Assembly (NCBI GenBank): GCA_019649035.1
Contig: BMAT01013948.1
Location: 246,811-304,008, forward strand
Direction: 5' to 3'
Length of the DNA: 57,198 nt
From: Elysia marginata
Taxonomy: Eukaryota > Mollusca > Gastropoda > Plakobranchidae
In this document: positions 30,501 through 42,500 of the stretch, piece after piece
How the letters are laid out: each line of letters begins with the position of its first letter
How positions within the stretch are numbered: the stretch's first letter is position 1
Position numbers and translations under genes: made by a program
The notes under the pieces: model-generated
Database searches by the model: none
The model's input: the letters and a program-made list of their open reading frames with translations, nothing else
Told to the model about the DNA's origin: nothing

Positions 30501-33500
30501 CTACTGCGCAAAGTATTTTCTTCATCAACAACCAAGGGGCAATTTCTCCCCGTAGGCAACTTGACAGGCTATCGCAAACTCTTTACGAGGTATTTTAAGG
30601 ATTGTTTACATTGATAGCTTTCTGTTTTTTACTTTGCTCTTGATGTGTATTGTTGTATTATTATGATTTATCCACATTCAACGTATCAGTGACAAAACAC
30701 TATTTAGGCCTACTTTTTTCTGGGCAGCGCTAAAGTTTTCATATCTTTGCTTCGGCATGAGCTGAAATACTACTGAAATACAATAAGTGTTCACATATCA
30801 TGTACACATATACAATAAAGCTAGAACTTGATTAATTGAACAATTTGAGTCTCATCTTAGTATTTAACTGAATTATAACATTGAATAAGAACATTTTATT
30901 TATAAAAAAGGATTCATCTGAGTCTAAGGTAGTTTAGCCTTTAGTTAATATATTTTGTATGTGAGAAATTGAAATGAGAATCACGGTAAAGTTAAATAAA
31001 TATTTAAGCAAGATCAAATTTATTAGTTTTGTAATATTACAGTTCTAAAAGTACAAATTTTTGGGTTTTTACAAAGTATGTCTTCACGTGGAGTTATGAG
31101 ATTTTTTATAAATTGTTGGAGAGCTCTTTTGAAAAAAATGTTTTTTGTGCCACCTGGATCTTTCCCTGCCCAGTTTCCTATACGTGTAGCAGACCGTGGT
31201 ATCCCATCGCTCTCAGCCACCTCTTCAGTGACCATAAGTATCCGCGAGTCACAGGGCCTTGTCTTTAGACCAGATGAAGTGAGGTATCAGAAGCCGGAGA
31301 ACAATCCAGTACCTGAGCTGTTAGAGAATACCCAAGCTACGGATGGAGCTGCTGGTGTAAGGATTTTAAGTTTTATTCTTAGGTTTTGCGGGCAAAGCAA
31401 GACATGTGTGCTTGCCATTTTTTACACACAAATAGATTTTTACAGTGCACTCAGTGTTAAACTTCGATGGGGTTTTTTTGTCTAAATTTTGTGTGAAACT
31501 GAAAAATGAATGTAGAAAAATGATATTTTTTTTTTGGTTGAGTAGCTTTAACATTTAATAGCAATCACTCAAAATTCTTTCCTTTTTATTTCGAAACTTG
31601 AAATAGATATGTCTCAAAATGTTGTCTTAACCAATTTGTCAGGTTGTTTTGTTTTCTTTATTTGATCTTTTTGTCATAATCTCAGATGCTTGTCCTTTTT
31701 CTTTCTGCTGCAGGTTGCCAGATTTTTATGTTGTATCAGTTAACACAAAGCAATATAATAGAGAAAATGCTCGACCCTTGCAGATCTTTTTTAATGATAT
31801 TTTTCTGTACAAATGTTTTACGCTATATTAAGCATTATTATTACCTTATATCTCTCTTCTTGATTCCCATGCCATTTTTTTTTCATTTTGAGCGCGGGGG
31901 GGGGGGTTGTGTGGGGGGTTTGGTACTGAAAATTGTACACAACTCTTGTGTCATGTATGGGAAAAACCATTTACATTTAATCAAATATCGTCTTGATTGG
32001 TTTATTGTAGAACCAAATCTTTTACGAGCTGCAAAGTGATGGTTTCGGTAACTTGGCTTACTCCATTGTCAACAATACTGGAGAGATCTTCCAGATTCGC
32101 CCCTTCACAGATGATCCAGCAAGATCTTTGCGATATGTGGTGAGCAAAATGTAGTCAACTGATATGTAAGGCATAAATAAACTCCAGCATTTAAACAAAC
32201 CATTTTTTCCAAATTATTTGGTATGGACTGAAAATGAAAACAATTTTTTTTTTAATTGCAAGTTCCTTCTTTTTTTTTGTACAAAGTCAGTTGATTTTCT
32301 GTATAATTTTCACACGTATAAGACATAATTTCAGGTCACGTTATTTATTTGAATACAAAAATTCTGAGTATATTACAGTGTCACATTTTGGCAGTTTTGC
32401 ACTATATTAGTTTTGATCGTCGTGGAGAGAGGCCTGCTAAGTTACTGCAGGCTTAGGCGATGCAAACACAACTAATGCAGGCCCAGTACATATACATCAC
32501 TGTCAGGTGTCATGTAAGGGTCTTTACTGGCATATGAGCATTGTGAACAGACTTTTGTAGAGGTCATCGGCATCTTTGTAATATAATAGCAAATAGGACG
32601 TTTTTACAGCACAATATCTCTTCAACCACAGGTAGAAAAAATATCAATTTTGGTTCATCACATTTCGTAAAATTTAAATCTGAAAGCCAGTTAAACTCCT
32701 TCCATGAAATTTGTGAGTTTGAAATCAAATCAATTTAGGGTATCATCTTGTCTATAGCTTTTTAGCTTCCCGAAAGCAACATATATTAGTTATAATTGTT
32801 AAGCCTTTAAAAATTATCTAATTTATATTCTTGAAAATAATTGTCCAGGAAAGTGAAAAATCTACACATCAAAGTGGTGTAAATTTTGTTGGTGGTGATG
32901 GTGTAATTAGTATATAGTTGTTTTTTTTGTTCATTTGTCTTTTTTTTAAAGAGCCGTCTCTTTAACCTTTAATTGCCGAGGCTTTTGAGAATTCCACTTT
33001 ATACAATTACCTAGGTAAGGGACATAACTCTAATTTTTTTCATAACATGTTTCAACAACAAAAATTGTGTAAATTCACATACTGATACAAAAAACTTTTT
33101 TAAATATCTCTGTGAACAACCTTTTTTTTATGTATAACATGTCATACTTTTACAAGAAGTGAATTAAAAAAAAATGACAAATTTTCATTTAAAAAAATGC
33201 ATAAAAGCCGGCAAATTAAGCCTTCTTTCATCTTTTTTTCCCAACGGACTATCTTCTACTTCATTTGGTTCAAGACTGACAAGATGGCTCTAGAAATCGA
33301 AAATCATAGTTAAAAAAATAAATGCTTCTCTTCTATTCAACCGATTTTCATACAGTAAAGAACAAACAAAAGTAGAAGTTACCACCGTTACATTTGGATA
33401 AGTGAAGACGTCATTGCCCTGCGCTTGTTTGTACACAAATATGAAAAAATTAGGTTAGGGCTGTGTTTCTGTTTTTTAAATAAAAAACAACTAACAATTG

Positions 33501-36500
33501 CTTTGATTCACTGCAATAAATTGTTTTTTTAAGTATTGACACTATGAACCCTTAGCTCCCCATTCCTGAAATTCCCCATCCCTGGCTACCCAGGCTAAAA
33601 TTGGGTTTTTATCTAGATCAGTACTACAACTTTATAAAGCAGGCAAACAATTCAAAATTGGTAAACGGGTGAGTAGGGTATTTGATGCGGGAAAGCTTCA
33701 CAGGTGTACCGGTGATTAGGGTTCATAGGGTTAAAGAACATCTAAACAATGCAAGTTTTACATCGTCCTGATTGTGTGGGGTTTCTTTAGTTTGATAAAT
33801 CGGTGAAGTTTTGCTGTAAACACTTAAAATAAATTTGTGCATACATTTAGCCGCCATTGGCCACCTGACCTGAACTCTTTTTTATTAACATGGTCAAGCC
33901 ATTGGCTAGGGCAGGCCTTCGCTGACTAACTAAAAGAATGCTAGCTGCACGCGGTGATGTATGAAATGCCATTCAGATCAAAGTTTTACTGATTATTATT
34001 TTGCATGAAGTAAAAATATTTTAATTAATATATGAACCACCTGTTGTATATATTAACTCAAAATTTTTTTTTTCCTTTTTTTTCAAAGCTACGTAAACGA
34101 GCCTACCGTGCTAGTGATCCCAATATCCAGGCCTACAGAACCATCACTGTTGAAGTAGATCGCAACCCGTCAAGTCCTTTATTCAATCAGACTGAATACT
34201 TCTTTACAGTAGCTGAGAACCGAAAACTGGGAAGCAACTTCGGATCGGTCTTTGCATCAGATCCAGACACAGTAAGTTATAATATGGTTTGGCTTAATTT
34301 GGCTTGTAAGTAGACATAGTCAAAAGTCAAAATATCCATGGTCTTGGACACAAAACATCTAACCCCAATCAGCAGCCTGTGTATACATGTCCATTGATAC
34401 AATCAGATTATTTAAGAATGATTGTGAAAGAATGTAAAAGTTTGAGATGGAATTATATGAAACATGTCCATGAATTTCGTTCCATATTTGATCATCTGGT
34501 GAATACTTTGTGTTCACCTTGGGAAAAAAATATAGATAACAGTTGAAATGTTCTTTTTTTTATTTACAAGATATATTTTTTTAGTATCGATTAGTCAATA
34601 TATAGATGGCAGGCACATCAAACCTCTGATGTGGCTATAGAAAAAATAGCCACATCAAAGGTTTGATGTGCCGGCCATCAATATGCAAATGAAATAGTTG
34701 TTGCTCTTTTAAATTTGTGATGGCAAGAATTTGTGTACTTTTTAATACTATACCGTTTTGAATTTTTCATCAATAGGGAGAGGCTGGAGAGTTGACCTTT
34801 ACCATATCTCGTACAAGCAACAGTCCTCTGGCTGCCTTCGAGTATTTCTACATCAGCCCAATCACAGGCCAGTTATCTGTAGCAAGAAGCCTTGAGGAGG
34901 ACCTCACCACCAACACTTACCAAGTAAGTTCTTCAAAGATTTTTCACACATTTATAATGTGTGTGCAGGTGTGCCTTTGTAGCAGTTGTCTATCAAAATA
35001 ATCAGAATTTTTTTTTTACAAATTTATATATCTGTTGTTGTTCAGAACCAATGTGTCCTTTAAAATCTGAAGTGAATGAGTGAGAGGCTAGGAGTAGGAG
35101 TGTTTTCATGCATTATATGATTAATGGTATTGTATGGTGACAGTAATTCTTCAAATGGTTAGTTAAAATTTCAAACATTAGTTAAATATTTGAACAGTAT
35201 TGAGATTTCTATTGATATCGTACTATTGAAGCAATCAAGTATTTTTATTTCTTTTCATAAAGTTTTGTCGTATATGAAAACTGAGATTATATCTGTTGCC
35301 TTCTCCTTTAGTTCCCTGTGGATGTTCAGGACAGTGGTTCGCCCCGAAAATCTGCTAGAGCTACAGTTAATGTGAACGTGTTGAGGAATAGAAATCCTCC
35401 TGTATTCACTCCAAAGGAATACTACGTCAATATCACAGAGGACAAACAAGTTGATACCACGGTCATTTTTGTAAATGCAAGAGATGCAGATAATGTAAGT
35501 TTAACAGTTTATTAGATGTACATGCATGTATTTGATTTATATCTGCTTGAAATTTTCATCTGAAAAATTTTGCTGTTTGTTTACACTTGTAAAATTTTTA
35601 GTTATTAAAATGTATGGTTACTTTAATAAGCAGCATACCTCTGGCCATGAATATTTCTTAAATTGCTTGCATCTCCTAGTAGCCAAAAAGTAAAGTATGA
35701 TTTGTAGGCTCTTGTAAATATCTGAGGTTTATAAGTCCTAATATCCAAGGTGTCTCATTGATTTTACAGGTAAAGACTTAAGTGTGTAGATCCATAACTG
35801 AAAAGTTCAATGGGTTAGTATGTGATTATTTTTTTGCATAACAGGTACAAATTATTTAGGACTTCCTGCTAAAGAAAAAGAAATTAACTGAATTTACCTT
35901 ATTGGTCTACAGGTTGCCCAAAACAATTTCTTATTTACTGAAATTAGTTTAGTGTACATGTGTTTTACGTTTGAGGGAAAAATATCGTTTGGTGTTAAAT
36001 CATGCCAAATTAAAAAAATATAAAAGGTAGTAGATTACATGCTTCCAATGTTTTTCTATATTTCTTTTCCTTTTGTTTCTGTAGGACATTATAACTTACA
36101 GTCTGAGGAAGACAGATACCAGTTCTTTGTACTTTGCTATTAACCCAAGTACTGGTGAAATAAAACTGTCTGCACCAGTGCTAAGAGCTCCAACATCAGA
36201 GTTCATTGTGAGTGAAGAGGTTATACATGTATAAAGTGACACTAGATACCACCAGTATTTTCTTTTTTCAACTTAGACAATGAAACTCATTGCACAACCA
36301 AAAGCTAATAGGTTTTGTTGCTAAAGCATATTTTCCAGTAATTGCAAAAATGTTGATACTTTAGGTTAAAACCTTAAAACAAAGGCAGCTGTGTCTGGTT
36401 CTTGGGAAATGATTCCCTTCTTTATGCCTTTTTTTCTTTATCATATTTGTTAAAATTTTATAGGAAGAAACAAAAAAAAGCAATTTTAACACCATTAATT

Positions 36501-39500
36501 GTTTAATTTTGTTTTTGTATTTTTTATATCTTTTTAAAATTGATTATGGTCCTTTACTTGTATTTTCATTCTTTCACAGTTGACTGTCTCTGCCTCTGAC
36601 TCTGGCAAGGAGCTGTCTCCCCGCACTGATGAGGCAACCGTATTTGTTAATGTGATACGTAACCCGAATGGTCCTAAATTCGATTCAAAAATCTACAACG
36701 TAACTATCTCAGAATACGAAGAGCTAAATAATGTCATTCAGACAGTTTTGGCAAGGGATCAGGACAATGATAATGTAAGTAGTCTGTGTATGTGCAGTTT
36801 AACTGTTTTGTTATTGCTCCATTTTTAAGTAGTTATGCCTTGCAGACTCTGTTTTGTAAGTGGAGTGTAATAATCAAATCTTTACACCATTTTGTGATTG
36901 TTGTATGTCACTTTTTATAGGTAATATAATGGATACTTCGGCAACAAAGTTTTAAAAGATGACAATATTATTATATTATATATATTGTATATTATTTAAC
37001 CAAAGCATTACTAATATAGAAACAAAAAGGAACAACTGTAAAAATTGGTGGTTACTGAAAAGGGAAAAAAATATGTTTGAAGGAACAGGCTAAATTTTCT
37101 TTTGTATATAAAGACACTACCAATTTTAGAAAACATGTGCAAAATTCATCTTGGTTTGACTGCAAATACCTTTACAACAGCAAAAAAAGACAGCATATTT
37201 GTAATTTCAAGTAAGATGCACTGTGAATCATGTAAAATATTGTGCAAGGAGTAAACTTCTAATGTTAACCTTAGTTTATGGTTAGGGGCCTATCATTTAT
37301 CTTTTTTTAGATAAGTGATGGAGATTTTAGTGCAGTTAAACAAAATAAAAAAGACAGTGGTAGACACACTACAAGAATCAAAGTACTACTTAAAATAGAA
37401 ACAAAATAGTTAAAAGGCCCTCCAACAAAAGTGTTGTTTTTATTTAGTAATTTACACATAAAAGCTACCAATTGTACAATAATTTGCTACAAACTTAAAC
37501 AATAATAGTGTCTCTAAGCAAAATGTACCAGAACTGTTTTTATGCCAAAATGCCGTTAAATTAGAAAATGATGAAGGCTACTAAAAAATTAAGGCTAAAG
37601 AAGCATTCGCTGGTAGGAAAAAATGGGGCTTAAGCCATGATGTACTATCAAGTAAAGGTTGCTACCCTTGCTTTGATGACTGTCAGACGTGGCCGATGCT
37701 AAAGGTCAAAAGTTTTATTAGTTGTTTTTTTTATCAAGTTAAATTTTACTGTTATTAAGAAGTGATTCACGTCCAATGCCATATTGCATATTCCTTGCAG
37801 ATTTGTCTTTGAGGTTTTTCTTTATTACAGCTGCCTCCATTACAGCCACCTTTTGTTCAAGATTAAGGCGTTTGGGCTTTCTTGCATCTTTTGATGTTGA
37901 AGCTACAATTTCTTGGCTCTCTGTCAACATGATTGTAGAATTTAGAGAAGAATCAATCCGTAAAATTTATGATTCCAATTATGTGTTTAATAAATAAACT
38001 TGAAGCAAAGTAATGGGCCAGATCTGAAGGCAAACCCATGGTTTTGTGCCGATCCACATGTAAACAAATGTGCATACCAGAAAAAGTGGAGAATGTTAGT
38101 TTCTTTTATGAATAGGCATGAGGAAAAAAAGCTGTAGTGCTTTTTTGGGCCTATTAGTATCTTGCGACTGCTTTGCAATCAAGACAGGCGCTCAAGTAGG
38201 CCTTGTGAGAACTGCAGAACCATGAAGTTAGCACACAGATAACTGCAGACGCACCACTTAGGTGATTTCGGGTGTAGCCGAACAATTTTGCCTACTAGTC
38301 ATGGCCTGCTGGCTCATAACTCCATTGCCTACTAGTTCATAACTCCATCCAGGCCGAGTTCTGTTATAGCAGAAATGAAGGTCACTGGAGCCGTTATACT
38401 AGTGAAAGTTTATTGAATTTTGATAGAAAAAAAATTTCGTTTCATAACTCCATTGCCTACTAGTTCATAACCCCATCCACGCCGAGTTCTCTTATAGGGG
38501 AAATGAAGGTCACTGGAGCCGTTATACTAGTGAGAGTTTATTAAATTTTGATAGGAGAAAAATTTCGTTACAACCGGACTTGCTGTTAAAACACTAGCCG
38601 TTATATTTGGACTTGACTGTACAACTTATATATCTTATTAAACCAATTGAACCAAAATTCCTATGGCTGGTAATAAGAGCGATAAGTTCAATTAGATTTT
38701 TTTTTGTAAGCATTCATTATAATTGGTATCATTACCTATTATCCATCATAAATCACCATGAGGGAAGGCTTCTAAGTGTGCAGGAGTAACGATAAGGACA
38801 GATTGTTAGAAAATGCAGCTAGGTAAAGCTAAAAGATTAAAAAGAGAAGAAAAAAAAATCTGTCATTTGCTGAGTTCTAAAACTGCATTTAGTTTGTTGT
38901 TTTTATTTTTTTGATATGGTAGAGATGTAGATTAAACAAGATCTTATTCCAAATTTATTTGTACCAGTTTTATACCTCTTTCTTGAGCAAGTTGTGTTCT
39001 TTAAAATGCCAAAGCCTTGCATATACAAAGGCCAAAAACGTTGATATTAAGCTGAAATTGTCCTTTTAGCAATAAACAGCTTAACTCATTCGTGACCTTT
39101 AACGTACGCTGTACGTCCTATTAGTCATGACAAGATGCAGAACCGACGTACGTTGTACTTCCTTCAATCAGTGGATTTTGTTGTTCCCCATGATGTTTAG
39201 TCATACAGTGTACATCGTGTTTTGCACTGCTTAAGAGGGGCATTTAATGCACAGTTATTTAAAATCTGACTCAATAATTGGTGTTTAGTGATGTTCAAAA
39301 TATACAAGTAATCCCACTCTTTAACCAAAAACTGCCACGTCATGGCGATCGACAAAACCAAAGTCACAAAGAGGTTAACTTATTTTAGAGAGAGGAATGT
39401 CAGTATAACGATAAAGCACACAGTTTGCTTTTTTTTAGTTTTTTTTCTTTTTTATTTGTTCAGGATCAGGTCATTGTATCGGTAGTGAATCTAAATCCCC

Positions 39501-42500
39501 CAATCTCATCCAAATCTGTTTCACATATATTTGGTATTATCTGGGTTTGGTTTTTAAAAAATTAATTTGCCTTTTTTTATGTTGCAGACGGACAGTGGGC
39601 GTGTCACTTACAGTATGATTGACCAAACTGTCTTACAGCCTCAAACCACCTCACAGTTTGACATAAACTTCTTTGATATTGGTAGCAACACTGGTGATGT
39701 GTATGTCGCTCGTGCTCTGACCAACTCACGAGCAGCTGATCAATATAAAGTAAGTTTTTTAATTGTTTTTTTCTTATTATTAATTCTTATTTTTTTTCTT
39801 GTAACGGGTAGGGAGTAATACCTTGAGTTTAATCCTGTTTTATGTAATCATATAGCCTAGAGAGAGAGAAATTGTCTGCATACCCATTTCAGTATCATAA
39901 ATTCAAACATAAAGACCTTGTAAATATTTACCCACAATCATAGTTGTATAGAGGTAAAATATTCACATATTCCTTTTTTTTTGTTGTAATTTTTCGTCCT
40001 TGTCTCAAAATTTGATGAATTTTTGTTCCCCAGTTGAGAATCCGTGCTCGGGATGGTGCTGTTCAGCCCAAATCAGATGAAGCCGATATGATAATCACAA
40101 TTATTCGCAATCAGTACCCACCTGTATTTAATCCAACTGCATACTCAGCAACCATCAACGAGGACCTTGACATCAACTCTAGTATTCTGCGAGTTACAGC
40201 GTCAGACCAAGATCGACTCAACAATTATAATAGAAATGTAAGTGTATAGTTGAAATTCGTGTATGTTTAGTTTTTTAAACAGCCACTTTACAAGTATCTA
40301 TATATGTGCTATGACAAAGTTTGCCAAACATGCAAGAAGTGTAAAGTAAATTTATAATTTCTTTAATAACTGTATATATTTAGTGTGAAAGCTGTGACTT
40401 TAATGCTAATTAGGCCTTTTTTTCTTGATTCTTTGCTTTTTATTCTCAGACACCCAATGCAGAGATAAAGTACAGCCTAGAATCTGGTGAAAATCAAGAT
40501 AGGTTCTTCGGCATTACTGATGACGGAATAATTTACAAAAAGTTGCCTACCCCTGGCGATGGTGACCCAATAACATTTAATGTAATAATCGATCCTGAAG
40601 TCAATTTTTTTCTATTTTTAATATTTTATATACTAGCCGTTGTAAAAAATTTTTTTTTTTAAACGTGATCTAAGTGGAAGTGTGGATGAGAGAGGTTTTC
40701 ACTTCCTTCCAAAAGATCTTTGCTCATTGTCCTTTCATACAATAAAGTCTTAATATAATAACCTCATCTTTCTTAGGTACTTGAAATAGTATATTACTCG
40801 AGACATTGGTTTCTTTTTGTAAAAAAAAAAACAAACTGGGATCTTAAAAATGAGTGAGAAAAAAAGTTAGCATTACAAAGATTGAACTTAATACTTATAT
40901 TTTAATTGACATTGTGTAAAAGTTGTTAACTGTTGATGCTATAATTTGGCTTTTCTATACTGCGCCCAGATAAATATTTTTACCTTTTCAACTTTTTCTT
41001 TAACAACAGTTCACTGTGGTTGCAAGTGATAGCAATTGGCAGGGAAACAGTCGCAGCAGCGCATCTGTGTCCATCACAATTGTCTACAATGCAGCTGTGG
41101 TTGGTGAAATTGGCTTTACACAACCGGTACACTAGTGAGTATCTTTTCATGGCAGTTAAGCTTTATTAGCAAACAACTGGTGGAGAATTAATATTGGACC
41201 TGTAATTGAAGAACCTATGATTTGTATGGAGGCCCTCTAAGCAGTTTCTGAAAATTCTCGTGAATGAGCTTAGAAATTTAACTGCCAATTTGCTTTTAAG
41301 AAAACCCAAATTTGACCCCTGATGTGTTCCATTTGTCTTCCACAGTGCTTCAAATGTTTTGTAGCATTAGTAAGAATTAACAATTTACTAGTCAGTATAT
41401 CTAAGCCAGCTACTTATTTTTTACATCAAACCAATGTCTTCAATCTCATTCTTTTCAGCATTGAAGTCAAGGAAAACGTTGCAAAAGGCTTTATAATTGT
41501 GCGATTAGATGTTGAGAACCAAGGAGACAAGTTTGCAAGTTGCAGGATTACCGAGGGAAACACAGATGGTAAGGCCTCCCGAAACAACTGGAAATATTTT
41601 TTGTAATGGCTTGTTTGTTTAACAGCATTCTGTATTCAGACTTAATAATTTATAAATCCGCAAAAAAGAAAGACTTTGCACCTTTCTCCCAGTAGGTCAA
41701 CAAACACCACAGTAAATTCAGCTTGTATTTCAGATACAGTAGGACTGCATGTTTGGCGCTCCGATAATAATCTTCCACACATTTCAAGCACTACCTTTAG
41801 CTTGGCCCCCATTTTACAGGTGGGTGGAGAAAGCACTCATAAATTGCTTTCCTTATGCTATTACATCATGATTCTTGATCACATCATGAATCTTGGTTTG
41901 GATGGAGCCTGCAACCACTGGATCACGAGTCCAGCACATAAACCACTTAGCCATGCCACTTTGCAGCTTAGTTTTACAGATTTGGAGATAGACAGGAAAG
42001 TAATTGATCGTTTATCTGCCCACTACCAATTTTTCTGATGGTTTTATTAAGTAGCAAATCTTTTTTTATAATTGTATACTTTTATGGATCTTTAGTCTCT
42101 ATTCCCACAAAGTTGATGGCATTTTATATCATTGAGTAAAATTTGATTGAAAATTTTTCATGGCATAGATTCAAATTGTATGTTGTATTTAATTGTATGG
42201 GACCATTGGCCAGTTCTGAAAAGCCTCCGAGTATGAAAAATGTAAATAGAATGCTAATTGATGTACACTTCAAATCCTTATTTTCACAAAAACTGATCTT
42301 GCATGTCCCAGTCATTTAAATGTGATGACTCAAGACATTATCAACTTTTGGAGTAATTCTTTTCTAACCTAGCTCGTATTTCAACATTGTATATAGCCTA
42401 TCTCTAAATCTGAAAAATCCACAACTATACTCATTTTATGCCAATTGCAAAAAGTCTCAGCAGGGCATTTTACAGTTCAAGGATGATTAAAAGAAAAAGC

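Noticed and set aside
30267..30614. 115-residue ORF overlapping exon 35
   Set aside because: It is in another frame; the cadherin frame from 30461 to 30589 with proper splice sites explains the coding signal.
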